A stretch of DNA of 64,000 nt from contig NZ_CP043682.1 in assembly GCF_014084025.1 (NCBI RefSeq), positions 401,582-465,581 of the forward strand, read 5' to 3'. Both the position numbers and the translations under genes were made by a program. Source of the DNA: Borrelia sp. A-FGy1. Lineage in GTDB: Bacteria; Spirochaetota; Spirochaetia; Borreliales; Borreliaceae. Position 1 is the first letter of the stretch. Every line of letters starts with the position of its first letter. The notes beneath the pieces were generated by a model. That model was given only the letters and a program-made list of their open reading frames with translations, was not told the origin of the DNA and searched no databases. This document shows, piece by piece, positions 10,050-20,005 of the stretch.

Positions 10050-11629
10050 TAATATCTACTAGAAATTTCAATATTTTTATCTCTATCAAGCAGATCTTTA
10101 TATACAAAAGATTTCTTACCAAGCTGTTCTTTCAAATCTCTTGGAAAAGGTGTATTTCTCCACATTACACCCCGAACCATTTTCTCAATCTTTTGTATTC
10201 CTTTACTTTCTTTATCTATCCAAAGAAAATAATCATCTAAGAAAAGATTTTTAATATTACCTTTTTTAATAAATTTAGAATAGTATTCATAATACTGACC
10301 AGTAATTCCTGTTTCCATCCATCTAAACGATGCCTGTTCTTTAGCAAGTTCCCACAAGAAATCTCCAATGCCCAAAATAATAGCTCTTCTTAAGTCCTTA
10401 GAATACATAGGAATCAATATCTTGCCTCGTCCTTTGGCTCGATTTTTAATATCTATAGGCTCCCAGCAAATCCCTCTATCACCATAAGACGGGATTAAGA
10501 TAAAATAAGGAACTATTCTTAAAAAATCTCCTCTGTAATTTTTATGAAAAATTTTAGGTTGAATATCTTCAATATCTTTAACAAGTTGAATAACTCTTTC
10601 TCTACTACCAAAAAAATTAGGATTTGCAACTACATTACTCTTAAGCAATATTGGAAAATGATTTCCTCTAGGACCAATGGTAAGTTTATTAGCTTCCATT
10701 AAAGAAGCAACCTCCTCTACTGCAATGTTAGATGAAACAGAAACATCAATATCTTGAATTTTATTCTTAATCTCAACAAGTTCCTTATTTGACTCTTTAA
10801 TTTTAGAAATCAAAGACGTAACTTCTTTGCTAGCTTTAATAAGATCATCAATATAATTAGAAGCATAATTTAAAGGCTTTAAAATATCATCAGAATAAAA
10901 CCTTCTTATCCCAAACTCAGAGATAAAATTTTCATGAGATGTATCATCAATAAATAAAAATTCAAACATATTCTTTAATTTGCTAATAGCCTCAACTCTT
11001 ATTGCATCGTTCCTTTTAAGACTACTCCTTAAAAAATCAATATTGGCTAATAGCTTCTCTTGCTTATTAAGCAATATGTTTTTCATATCTTTATCTTTAA
11101 TGCTATTCACTGGTTCATCCACAGCAAGCTTTCTGAACTTTAAATCATTAACTCCATATATCCATTCATCAAAATAAATAAAAGGTTCATTATAATTATT
11201 ATCCCAAATGGTTTTTGAAATTAAAGATTTAAGTTCGCTACCAAGAGCATTTGGCAGAAGAGCTGCAAACCTAAATAAAACTTTCTGCTCTTGAGTTAAA
11301 TTTAAAATATTTTTAGCAATTGATTTCAAAAATTTCCAATAAACATTAATTATCTGACTATATTTATCATTCTTATTGCATTCTTCTGTTGAAGAAGGAT
11401 TTAAATAATCTAATAATAACTTATGAAGCCTAGAACCAATCTCTCTATCGCTTAAGATAAGATTCTTATAATAATCATCAGTAAAAAAATATTTATCATG
11501 TTCTTCTAAGTTAAGAATTTCGGGCAACCTTAAATTTAAACCTGTATTAACTAAATCTGGATACTTATACAAGACCTTCTCCCAAAAACCGAACTGTAAA
11601 TGACATCTATTAATAAATAGTAATACCAA
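10046..11629 (-). CDS. conserved Borrelia hypothetical, 527 codons
   Basis: I do not recognise a domain. The longest frame starts with TTG at 11627-11629. A second TTG at 11570-11572 has a better placed GGGAGAAGG site just upstream and would give 508 residues; the amino acids between (FGFWEKV) look coding, so the true start is uncertain. The middle has a coiled-coil-like stretch (KIKESNKELVEIKNKIQDID). The C-terminal half is Trp/Tyr-rich with WELAKEQASFRWMETG and ends DRDKNIEISSRYY. No signal peptide is evident, so it is probably cytoplasmic. Confidence 0.75.
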   Translation of the reverse strand: MVLLFINRCHLQFGFWEKVLYKYPDLVNTGLNLRLPEILNLEEHDKYFFTDDYYKNLILSDREIGSRLHKLLLDYLNPSSTEECNKNDKYSQIINVYWKFLKSIAKNILNLTQEQKVLFRFAALLPNALGSELKSLISKTIWDNNYNEPFIYFDEWIYGVNDLKFRKLAVDEPVNSIKDKDMKNILLNKQEKLLANIDFLRSSLKRNDAIRVEAISKLKNMFEFLFIDDTSHENFISEFGIRRFYSDDILKPLNYASNYIDDLIKASKEVTSLISKIKESNKELVEIKNKIQDIDVSVSSNIAVEEVASLMEANKLTIGPRGNHFPILLKSNVVANPNFFGSRERVIQLVKDIEDIQPKIFHKNYRGDFLRIVPYFILIPSYGDRGICWEPIDIKNRAKGRGKILIPMYSKDLRRAIILGIGDFLWELAKEQASFRWMETGITGQYYEYYSKFIKKGNIKNLFLDDYFLWIDKESKGIQKIEKMVRGVMWRNTPFPRDLKEQLGKKSFVYKDLLDRDKNIEISSRYY

Positions 11630-11707
11630 AGTTTATATTTACCAAAAAATCTAGTAAGATTGATATACTATAGAATTCTATTTTTTAAAAACTTCTAAGG
11701 ATAAATT

Positions 11708-12898
11708 ATGAACACAAAAGTAAAATTTTTTCTAACAATACCTATTGGAATATTTATTGGACTCTTTTTTCCCTCTGATATTTACAATGCACTATCTCAC
11801 ATTTTTATAAGACTTGCTTACTTCTCCTTGATTCCTTTTTTAATATTCTCAATACCACTCGGAATAGAAAATATTATTGAAAACAAACAATTCAAAAAAC
11901 TATTTGGAAAAACAATTTATTATGGAATTTTAATCAACGCCATGGGAGTAATTACCTCAATCACAGTCGCAACAATATATATCCCACAAAGAATTCCAAT
12001 TTTAGATAAAAATATTAAAAATTTATACATATTTGTTAAATCAGAATTTCTTGAAACATTTTTTCCAAAAAATATTTTTACAATACTTACAAGTAACAAT
12101 CCAAATCTTTTAAGTATTTACATTATCTCAATAATTATTGGTACTAGTTTTTACTATGCAAAACAAAAGGGAAGAATTGCCAGAGAACTTATTTTAAGTA
12201 CTTCAAACCTTTTTTATAATGCAAATGGAATAGTAGTTAATATATTAAATTTCGGGATCATTTTTATCACAGCAGCATATACTAGCAACTTAAGAAATTT
12301 TAAAGATTATCAATACTACTTAAATAGTATATTATTTTTCACATCATGGACACTTATTATTATCTTAATAATAATTCCAATAATTAGTTACAAATTAACT
12401 AAAAACTTTAAATTAGCATATCAAAGCATAACAATCTCGTTTCAAAACATAATATTTGCAGGTCTGACAATGGATTCCTATTCTCCTTATTCTGTATTAA
12501 TAGAAGACATCAAAAATGAAAGAATTAACATAAAAAAATCAATAATTACAAATATACCATTAATTAACTTTATTTCCAAATTTGGAACAATTTTCATTTC
12601 AACAATTTCATTTTTTATTATTTTAAAATCTTATTCTAGTTTACCTATATCAATTTATGAAATAAGCTATATTAGCACATTAGCATTTATTTTTATTTTT
12701 GCATTTCCACATATACCAAATAATTTAACTTATATAATTACAATGTTATGTTCAACTTATACAAAAGGTATTGAACTTAGCTACTCTAACATAACTCCAA
12801 TACTTCCGTTATTAACATCCCTAGCCTTAATGATCGACTTCACATTAAATGTGACAATAATATACATAGTAAACTTCAATGAATTAAGAGAAACTTAA
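11708..12898 (+). CDS. gltP: dicarboxylate/amino-acid:cation symporter (DAACS family)
   Basis: The 396-residue protein is strongly hydrophobic, with about eight membrane segments. It begins MNTKVKFFLTIPIGIFIGLFFP, followed by RLAYFSLIPFLIFSIPLGIEN, as in the glutamate/dicarboxylate symporter family. It probably imports glutamate or a dicarboxylate with sodium or protons. The family's substrate-site motifs in the C-terminal half are diverged here, so the substrate is uncertain. The ATG follows CTAAGGATAAATT. It is divergent from the 527-codon gene and convergent with proS. Confidence 0.85.
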   Translation: MNTKVKFFLTIPIGIFIGLFFPSDIYNALSHIFIRLAYFSLIPFLIFSIPLGIENIIENKQFKKLFGKTIYYGILINAMGVITSITVATIYIPQRIPILDKNIKNLYIFVKSEFLETFFPKNIFTILTSNNPNLLSIYIISIIIGTSFYYAKQKGRIARELILSTSNLFYNANGIVVNILNFGIIFITAAYTSNLRNFKDYQYYLNSILFFTSWTLIIILIIIPIISYKLTKNFKLAYQSITISFQNIIFAGLTMDSYSPYSVLIEDIKNERINIKKSIITNIPLINFISKFGTIFISTISFFIILKSYSSLPISIYEISYISTLAFIFIFAFPHIPNNLTYIITMLCSTYTKGIELSYSNITPILPLLTSLALMIDFTLNVTIIYIVNFNELRET

Positions 12899-12933
12899 AT
12901 ACTAGTAAATACTAGATAATAAGACATAAATGA

Positions 12934-14400
12934 TTAGTAAGATTTTGCAAATAAAACAAGATGTTTTGCTTCTGTCTTACAATAAATGCAGTTTAGATTA
13001 TGTAAAGATTTACTTCTAAAATTCTCAGGAATACACCTTATTGTAGCTTTTGTATCATTTTGAATACTCTCTTCGCACACTTCACTACCACACCAAGAAG
13101 AGAACACAAATCCCAAATGCTCATTAATATAATTCTTAAAAGAATTATAGCTATCTTTTCCCATTCCAAAAATTTCTTTGGTATTCAAATTTCTAAACTC
13201 TAAGGCTTTATTAAACAAATCATTCTGCATACTTTCAAGCTCATTTCTAACTATAGATGATAACTCTCTCACTGCTACTTGATATTTAGAGTTTTTATCT
13301 TTGTCTCTCCTTGCAATAGTGACACAATCCATAAGAATATCATTAGAGCCTACTTCAATACGTATTGGTATTCCTTTAAGTTCTGCGGAAGAAAATCTAA
13401 ATCCTGGGGAATTCTTGATATCTTTATCAATCTCAACTCTAAATTTTTCTTTTTTTAATCTATTAAAAATAGCAGTAGCATATTCAAGAATTCTTTTATT
13501 AACTTCATCATCGCTCTTAAAAATAGGAATAATAATAAGCTCTATGGGTGCTATTTTGGGAGGCAATATTAAGCCCTTGTTATCGGAGTGAACCATAATC
13601 AATGCTCCAATCAATCTAGTTGAAACTCCCCAACTAGTAGCTGAAACATACTCCATCTCTCCTTTTTTATTTTGAAATTTAACATCAAAAGCCTTTGCAA
13701 AATTTAACCCCAAATAATGAGATGTTCCAGCTTGCAAAGCTTTCTTGTCCTGCATTAATGCTTCAATTGTATAAGTACAAACAGCACCAGCAAATTTTTC
13801 TTTTTCTGACTTTTTTCCATGAAATACAGGAATAGCCAAATAATCCTCAACAAATTTCTTATAAAGACTTAGAATAAATAAAGCTTCACTCTCTGCTTCT
13901 TCTGAGGTCTCATGAGCAGTATGTCCTTCTTGCCACAAAAATTCAGTTGTGCGCAAGAATGGCCTTGTTCTCTTTTCCCAACGAACAATATTTGCCCACT
14001 GATTAATCTTAATAGGCAAATCTCTGTAAGACTTTATCCACTTACTGTACATATTCCAAATAATTGTCTCAGAAGTTGGCCTTATAACTAAAGGTTCACT
14101 CAATTTCTCTCCACCAGCATTTGTTACAACAGCAAGCTCCGGAGAAAATCCTTCGATATGTTTTTGCTCCCTTTTCAAGAATTCATAAGGAATAAATAAT
14201 GGAAAATATGCATTTTCATGTCCCGTTTCTCTAAGCTTATCATCAAGTATACTTTTAATTCTTTCCCAAATAGCATACCCATAAGGCATAATAACCATGC
14301 AACCCTTAATGGGACTATAATCAACAAGCTTTGCCTCTTGTACTATGTTTAAATACCACTTGGAATAATCTTCTTCTTTTGAAATAATAAAACTACTCAT
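12934..14400 (-). CDS. proS: prolyl-tRNA synthetase, archaeal/eukaryotic type
   Basis: ProRS charges tRNA-Pro. This 488-residue enzyme is the short form without the bacterial insertion domain. It shows the class II motifs ENAYFPLFIPYEFL, VIRPTSETIIWNMYSKWI and RWEKRTRPFLRTTEFLWQEG, an anticodon-binding domain, and the C-terminal extension with a Cys pair (NCIYCKTEA) ending in FAKSY. The start is the ATG at 14398-14400, with an AAGGGC site just before it. An upstream in-frame start at 14433 adds a basic stretch with no better site. Borrelia ProRS is known to belong to this archaeal-like group. Confidence 0.95.
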   Translation of the reverse strand: MSSFIISKEEDYSKWYLNIVQEAKLVDYSPIKGCMVIMPYGYAIWERIKSILDDKLRETGHENAYFPLFIPYEFLKREQKHIEGFSPELAVVTNAGGEKLSEPLVIRPTSETIIWNMYSKWIKSYRDLPIKINQWANIVRWEKRTRPFLRTTEFLWQEGHTAHETSEEAESEALFILSLYKKFVEDYLAIPVFHGKKSEKEKFAGAVCTYTIEALMQDKKALQAGTSHYLGLNFAKAFDVKFQNKKGEMEYVSATSWGVSTRLIGALIMVHSDNKGLILPPKIAPIELIIIPIFKSDDEVNKRILEYATAIFNRLKKEKFRVEIDKDIKNSPGFRFSSAELKGIPIRIEVGSNDILMDCVTIARRDKDKNSKYQVAVRELSSIVRNELESMQNDLFNKALEFRNLNTKEIFGMGKDSYNSFKNYINEHLGFVFSSWCGSEVCEESIQNDTKATIRCIPENFRSKSLHNLNCIYCKTEAKHLVLFAKSY

Positions 14401-15577
14401 AATCTGCCCTTGATAAAATTTTTTAAACCTCACTGCACAAATTCAATAACTAATATCTTATATATTTGAATCACAAATCTACTATATTTATTTATAAAAA
14501 GCATTCATCATAACTTTCCCTATAATCTACAACATAATCTACAACAAACAAACACAATCTTCTTTAAATAAGGATCTATCTTATTTTATCATTTTATCTC
14601 CTATTCCAATTTTCTTTAGCCCTTAGCCCCGCCCCCTCCTCCTACAAAAACACCCTCATTCTTAACATATAAGGAATAGTAAAAATAGTAAAAGTATAAA
14701 GATCTAAAAACAATTTAAATACCTTACCTTATTAAATTAAAATAAATCTGATACTTATTCTCTTGTTAAAAATTAAATAAGCCTAAAGATTTATCTTTAG
14801 ATTCTCCATTATCAACATAAACATTCCTATTATTGTTTAAATGACTTATGTCAAGGCCTTTAATACTTTAAATCAATCATCCTCAAGAAATTATAAAGAT
14901 TCTTATCATAAATACTAACATAATCGATATGTTAGCTAAATTATAGCATATACCTTATATTTTATAAAATTATTTTTAACATAAATCTAAAAGAATAAAC
15001 TCAAGAGCAGTACACTGTATCCTTCCTCTTACATTCAAAAAGACTATACTTACAAACATAAAGTAAGCTCCTTTACTAAAAAAGCCTAGATCATTAAAAA
15101 TATATACGAGAAGGCACAAAAATTTGCAAAAACAAAAAGTAAAAATATCAAAACAAATCTTCTAATAAACCTGTAAGCAAAAATCCTTGATTAAAGCTTA
15201 TCTTTATATTAAAAAAATGTCAAATATGTTTTTAATATAAATCTTTGCTGTAATATTTCTTTTTATAAGCTGGATATTATGTTTAAAAATTGCAATAAAC
15301 CTTTTAACAAAATTTCTATAAGACTTTTTTTTGAATTAGTTACCACTTCAAAGTACTTAACAACAAGTTACAAATTCCAAAAGGTTATGCTGGTTTTTAC
15401 GGCTAAAAATTGTCATAGATTCTTTAAAATTAATAATAATTTAATGCTAAAGGATTATACAATAAAGCTATTCTTAGGCAAATTATCTATCAGGAATCTT
15501 CTTTATATCTTATACTTTATAGAATACAATTCTAACAATTGTAAATATTTGGCTAGATATAAGTTAAAGGAGAATTT
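14401..15577. other. gene-less stretch between proS and the outer-membrane paralogues
   Basis: No convincing intact gene is present. The minus strand carries the decayed coding sequence listed separately (14616-15200). A 12-base direct repeat, ATAATCTACAAC, occurs twice at about 14522-14545. A C-rich patch at 14627-14642 stands out in otherwise AT-rich DNA and corresponds to Gly codons of the decayed gene. An ATG-initiated frame of 100 codons (15279-15581) on the plus strand looks accidental. The promoter of the downstream membrane-protein pair should lie in the last 200 bases. Confidence 0.7.
14616..15200 (-). pseudogene. decayed gene with poly-glycine tail
   Basis: On the minus strand a signal-peptide-like segment (RRFVLIFLLFVFANF) lies near 15150. 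Further down, in another frame, is LDISHLNNNRNVYVDNGES, and this frame continues through stop codons into FRSLYFYYFYYSLYVKNEG and ends VFVGGGGGAKG at 14616. Coding-like pieces interrupted by stops and frame changes suggest a dead gene for an exported protein. B. burgdorferi has small hypothetical genes between proS and the BB0405/BB0406 pair, so this may be a remnant of one of them. The identity is unknown. Confidence 0.5.
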
Positions 15578-16189
15578 ATGAAAAAATTATTAATATTAAT
15601 TATGTTTTTGTTATTGACACTCCCTTCTTTTGCTCAACAAGTTAGTTCATTAGATCTTGATAATGTACTAAGAGAAAGGGAAAACTTAAATAATCTATTT
15701 GGAATAGGTTTTGGGATTGGAAATCCTATTACAAATATTACAATTTCTGTTCCATATGTAGACATAGAGTTTGGATATGGAGGATTTAATGGTCTTCATC
15801 CCAATAATTTCGTACCCTATATTATTTCTGGGATTGATTTTATGTTTAAAGAAGAACTTTATCAAAACACAATAATAAGTGGTGGCTTTGGTGTAGGTGT
15901 AGACTGGTCTCAAGAAAATATGACTAATACAGTTCCTAGAGAAAAACCAGAACAAGACGATAGCGATGAAGATACTGAAGAGATATCTCCACAAAAATCC
16001 ACATACAAAAATAGACTAGGTATTGTGCTTAGACTTCCTATTTCATTAGAATACAGTTTCTTAAAAAATCTTGTAATAGGGTTTAAAGCTGTGGCTACAC
16101 TTGGTGGGGTAATGCTATTAGACTCTAAGTCAATGGAAGGGATGAGATTTGGATTTTTTGGTGTTGGATACCTCAAAATATATATATGA
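15578..16189 (+). CDS. BB0405-like outer-membrane protein
   Basis: The 203-residue protein has a clear signal peptide (MKKLLILIMFLLLTLPSFAQ) and Gly/aromatic-rich beta-strand-like repeats such as NLFGIGFGIGNPITNI and IISGGFGVGVDWSQ. An acidic loop (residues about 126-140) lies between strands. It is paralogous to the next gene: PYVDIEFGYGGF here versus PYVDIDLGYGSF there. The pair matches B. burgdorferi BB0405/BB0406 in position and character, which are surface-exposed membrane proteins. An AAAGGAG site precedes the ATG. Confidence 0.83.
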   Translation: MKKLLILIMFLLLTLPSFAQQVSSLDLDNVLRERENLNNLFGIGFGIGNPITNITISVPYVDIEFGYGGFNGLHPNNFVPYIISGIDFMFKEELYQNTIISGGFGVGVDWSQENMTNTVPREKPEQDDSDEDTEEISPQKSTYKNRLGIVLRLPISLEYSFLKNLVIGFKAVATLGGVMLLDSKSMEGMRFGFFGVGYLKIYI

Positions 16190-16199
16190 AGGAAAGCTA

Positions 16200-16922
16200 A
16201 TGGAAAAAAATATTCAAAAAATACTCATGTTATTGTTAACGCTTAATATATATTACTTTGCGTTCTCTAAATCTAATGACATTGCCTACAAAATTAAATG
16301 CAATACAGAAGATGATGGAACTATTTGTACTACAAATGATAATAAAAATGTTCATCCCAACAAACCTATGCCTACTCATCCTCCAAAAGCTAGGTCTATC
16401 CATCAAAAAAAAACTAAAATATCTATTGCAAAGCCTTTTTTATTTAAAGGAAAAAAAGAAAAAACCGCATATGACTCATTTGCATTAGGAGCAGGGACCG
16501 GAAGTCCAGTAGGAAATATTCTATTTTCGATGCCATATGTAGATATAGACCTTGGATATGGTAGTTTCATTGATTTTAATCCTAAAAATTTTCAACATTA
16601 CATGCTACTTGGTCTTGATTTAATTTTTAAAAAAGAAATAGGCCCTACCGTAGTTGTAGGAGGAGGATTTGGCATTGGTGCAGACTGGTCTCAGGTAGAT
16701 CTCATTCCTCCAGGTAGTAAAAAATTTATTACTTACCAAAGAATAGGAACAGTATCTAGACTTCCCATAACAATGGAATACAAATTCGCAAAAAATTTAT
16801 CACTAGGCCTTAAAGTTTATCCTTCATTTGGCCCAACCATATTGCTCACAAAACCAAAAATAATGTTTGAAGGAATTAGGTTCAAATTATTTGCAGTCGG
16901 GTTTATTAAATTTACCATATAA
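16200..16922 (+). CDS. BB0406-like outer-membrane protein
   Basis: The start at 16200 (MEKNIQKILMLLLTLNIYYF) gives 240 residues. It has an AAGGAAAG site nine bases after the upstream stop. An in-frame start inside the previous gene is rejected because it lacks a signal peptide. The mature part has a Lys/Pro-rich leader, then FALGAGTGSPVGNILFSMP and VVVGGGFGIGADWSQ, matching the upstream paralogue. B. burgdorferi BB0406 has been reported as a surface-exposed adhesin-like protein; the role here is inferred from that. The two genes form a tandem operon. Confidence 0.83.
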   Translation: MEKNIQKILMLLLTLNIYYFAFSKSNDIAYKIKCNTEDDGTICTTNDNKNVHPNKPMPTHPPKARSIHQKKTKISIAKPFLFKGKKEKTAYDSFALGAGTGSPVGNILFSMPYVDIDLGYGSFIDFNPKNFQHYMLLGLDLIFKKEIGPTVVVGGGFGIGADWSQVDLIPPGSKKFITYQRIGTVSRLPITMEYKFAKNLSLGLKVYPSFGPTILLTKPKIMFEGIRFKLFAVGFIKFTI

Positions 16923-16960
16923 GCAATAGTATTTTTATTAGAGTAAGCTATAAAAAATTT

Positions 16961-18076
16961 CTAAACAGAAAGTGCAACAAATATTTCACCATTTCCACGG
17001 ATTAACAATTTTTCATCACATATACCTATAAATACACTCTCCCCCTTCTTAATGAAAAAATGATTATTTATATGAATTTGACCACCCATAACTAACAAGA
17101 TCATCTCACTGTTTCTTTTTAAACAAATTTCTTCATTAATTTTTCTGTGAAGCAACATCAAATTAGTACCTGGAAGCTTAAATGCATCAAATTTATCAAT
17201 TTCCTCGACTTTTAATAATGAAAATCTTCCTTCTTCAAACTTACCTACCTTAAGCATCTCATTCTTATTAATATATTTAGTAGTAAGCCCTGCTCTTATT
17301 ACGTTATCAGAATTAGTCATAAGCTCAAGACATTCTCCTTTAAGATATGCATGTACTTCTCGACTTTCCGTGTAGATTACCTCACCTGGATTTAATTTAA
17401 AAATATGCATTCCCAAAAATACCAAAAGACCTATATCTGCTCCATAAACTTTATATATTTCATTAAACCAATAAGCCCTATCTCTTTCTAGAAAACTTAA
17501 ATTCTCCTGTATTTTACTAATAGCATTTTCAATGTCACATTTTTGCAAGTTAAATATATTACTTATAAACTCTTTATGATTTACAAAGTTAAAATCTAAT
17601 TCTAATTTTTTACACATACCTTTAATTTCAATAAGAGGTAAAAATCCTTTAAGAACATAAAAATCACTTAAAGCATAAACAAGTTCTATTTTTGGATTCT
17701 CATCTTTATAAACTCTCTCTGGATTATTAATGTTTACTCCTCTATCATTTTCAAGTTTAAAACCCTCTAAAGCAATATCTTTTGAAGGATGTACTTGAAT
17801 TGATAAAGGCTTTGCAGCTGATAAAACCTTAAACAAAAAAGATAACTCATTCCCCTTTCTTAAAAGTTCACTATGTTGCTCTAAAAAATTACAAAGAGAT
17901 ACATATCGATTTTTAATCAATATTTTACTAGAGAATGTCTTATGCGCGCCAAGCCACATCTCAGCCTTGGGTAAGCCATCTTGTTTTTGTCCCAAAATAG
18001 AAGGGATAAAACTAGTTCCGCCCCAATCATATTCTTTAATTTCATTTTTCATCAAAAATATATTGTCAAAACTCAT
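16961..18076 (-). CDS. manA: mannose-6-phosphate isomerase, class I
   Basis: ManA interconverts mannose-6-phosphate and fructose-6-phosphate. The 371-residue protein has EIKEYDWGGTSFIPSILG at the N-terminus and the metal-site motifs SIQVHPSKDIA and ENPKIELVYAL, plus GEVIYTESREVHAYLKGE in the C-terminal cupin. Its ATG overlaps the last bases of the PTS gene upstream, so sugar uptake and isomerisation are co-expressed. This fits use of mannose or fructose as a glycolytic carbon source. Confidence 0.95.
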   Translation of the reverse strand: MSFDNIFLMKNEIKEYDWGGTSFIPSILGQKQDGLPKAEMWLGAHKTFSSKILIKNRYVSLCNFLEQHSELLRKGNELSFLFKVLSAAKPLSIQVHPSKDIALEGFKLENDRGVNINNPERVYKDENPKIELVYALSDFYVLKGFLPLIEIKGMCKKLELDFNFVNHKEFISNIFNLQKCDIENAISKIQENLSFLERDRAYWFNEIYKVYGADIGLLVFLGMHIFKLNPGEVIYTESREVHAYLKGECLELMTNSDNVIRAGLTTKYINKNEMLKVGKFEEGRFSLLKVEEIDKFDAFKLPGTNLMLLHRKINEEICLKRNSEMILLVMGGQIHINNHFFIKKGESVFIGICDEKLLIRGNGEIFVALSV

Positions 18077-19947
18077 TTAGATACCTTAAATTTTAAAGAT
18101 TTTAGAAAAATTACTAAAATTGTTGCAACAACAACACCAGAAGCCATTGCAACAATAAAGCCTACTTTATTATCAACAACAGGAAGTACTATGGGTCCTC
18201 CATGCGGTGCATGATCTGCAACCCCTAAGAAAGCTGCAATAATACTTGCAACAGCACCGCCAGCTATTATTGACGGTAGAACTCTTGCAGGGTCACTAAT
18301 AGCAAATGGAATGGCACCTTCACTAATTCCAATAAAAGAAATCAAAAATGATACTTTACCAGATTCCCTTTCTTCATCTCCAAATAATTTAGGCATAATA
18401 AAAGTAGCAAGCCCCATAGCCATAGGAGGAACAGGAATAGCTGATGCTACCATACCCATTATTTGCGGAACTTGAGGAATCATCCCAACACCAAAAAGGA
18501 ATGCAACTTTATTAAAAGGTCCTCCCATGTCAATAGACACCATAGAACCAAGTATTAAACCAATTAAAACTTTTCCCAAAATACCATAAGCCTCTGAATT
18601 ATTCTGTAATGATTTAAGCCCATTTTCAAGTAATGTCATAAATTGAGAAATATAGACCCCAGTATATATCATGAAAAATCCAATAATCAAAGTGCTTATT
18701 AAAGGAATAACAAAAATAGGCATTACAGGCTTTATCCATTCAGGGACTTTTCTCCGAGCTATCCATCTAGCAACAAATCCGGCAATAAACCCAGCAAGTA
18801 TTGCTCCCAAAAATCCTGATCCAATATCCTTAGCAAGAACACCTCCTACAAGCCCTGGAGCAAGTCCTGGTTTATCGGCAATTGCCATAGCAATAAACCC
18901 TGCAAGTATTGGCAACATCATCTCAAAAGCAACAGCACCAATATCAGTAATAGTCTTATAAAAAGGATATTCAGAAAAATTTGGACCATCGGAGCCAATT
19001 CCAGCCAATGCTATTCCAATGGCAATCAAAATACCGCCACTTGCTACAATTGGAATCATAGGAGAAACCCCACTCATTAAATATTTATAAAAATTAGATT
19101 TGGTCTTTTTAATTGTACTTCTTAAATAAGGATTCATATTCTTATAATTAAATATCGGGGCATTAAATGCTTCTCTAATAACATCTTCTATATTATTTAT
19201 AGCTTTAGCAGTTGAAATCTTATAAACCCTCTTTCCATCAAATCTTTCTTCATTAACATCTTTATCAACGGCAAGTATTACAACATCAGCATCTTTAATC
19301 TCATTTTCTGTTAAGGCATTTTCAATACCAATAGAGCCTTGAGTCTCAACTTTAACTTTATAACCCTGCTTTCTAGCTTCAGTTTCAATCTTCCTGGCAG
19401 CAATATACGTATGTGCAATTCCTACAGGGCAAGAAGATACAGCAACTATTTTTTTTGACTCAGAATAAACCACAATATCATCCCTATAAGAAGACTTTTC
19501 AACATTTTCCATGTAAGAATAAATCTCATCAGGACTATTTACATTTTTCAAAATATTCTTAAAATCATCGTTTTCAAACAATTGAGCTATGAAAGCTATT
19601 GATTTAATATGATCATTACCTTGTTGATTTTTAGACATACAAATTAAAAATATTAAATTAACAGGAGGATTATTATCAGACCACTTTATACCATTTCCTT
19701 TCACATAAAGCAATGAAACAAAGCTTGTCTTAACAAAATCTCCTATAAAATGGGGTATAGCAACACCATTCTCCCAAGACGTGTCTCCAATATTTTCTCT
19801 ATCAAAAATACCCCGAAAAAATTCATCTTTATTATCTATATAACCCTTTTCATTTACTTTATCTAATAAAAAATTAATGGCATCTTCTTTAGATTTCATT
19901 TCCATCGATATAAAAATAAGTTCTTTTTTCAAAAAATTTAAAAACAT
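18073..19947 (-). CDS. fruA: PTS fructose/mannose-family permease, EIIABC
   Basis: One 624-residue polypeptide carries all three PTS units. EIIA (residues about 1-150) has its phospho-histidine at His66 in GVAIPHF. EIIB (about 165-265) has its phospho-cysteine at Cys173 in VSSCPVGIAHTY. EIIC (about 285-620) is the membrane channel with several Gly/Ala-rich segments, including GLAPGLVGGVLAKDIGSGFL and DHAPHGGPIV. It phosphorylates an incoming hexose, probably fructose or mannose, consistent with the coupled manA. An AGGAGG site lies eight bases before the ATG. A 14-bp perfect inverted repeat upstream (20006-20036) could be an operator. Confidence 0.94.
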   Translation of the reverse strand: MFLNFLKKELIFISMEMKSKEDAINFLLDKVNEKGYIDNKDEFFRGIFDRENIGDTSWENGVAIPHFIGDFVKTSFVSLLYVKGNGIKWSDNNPPVNLIFLICMSKNQQGNDHIKSIAFIAQLFENDDFKNILKNVNSPDEIYSYMENVEKSSYRDDIVVYSESKKIVAVSSCPVGIAHTYIAARKIETEARKQGYKVKVETQGSIGIENALTENEIKDADVVILAVDKDVNEERFDGKRVYKISTAKAINNIEDVIREAFNAPIFNYKNMNPYLRSTIKKTKSNFYKYLMSGVSPMIPIVASGGILIAIGIALAGIGSDGPNFSEYPFYKTITDIGAVAFEMMLPILAGFIAMAIADKPGLAPGLVGGVLAKDIGSGFLGAILAGFIAGFVARWIARRKVPEWIKPVMPIFVIPLISTLIIGFFMIYTGVYISQFMTLLENGLKSLQNNSEAYGILGKVLIGLILGSMVSIDMGGPFNKVAFLFGVGMIPQVPQIMGMVASAIPVPPMAMGLATFIMPKLFGDEERESGKVSFLISFIGISEGAIPFAISDPARVLPSIIAGGAVASIIAAFLGVADHAPHGGPIVLPVVDNKVGFIVAMASGVVVATILVIFLKSLKFKVSK

Positions 19948-20005
19948 ATCTTCAACCTCCTAAACACTTAAAATAATTGTATCACAGCATAATAATTAAA
20001 TTTAG

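Noticed and set aside
14627-14642. G-quadruplex as a functional element
   Set aside because: The run is explained by glycine codons of a decayed gene, so I do not list it as a separate regulatory feature.
15279-15581. 100-codon plus-strand frame ending in an ATGA overlap with the BB0405-like gene
   Set aside because: It is lysine/asparagine/phenylalanine-rich without domain or signal peptide, lacks a good ribosome-binding site, and its end coincides with the next gene's own AAAGGAG site. The overlap is probably accidental.
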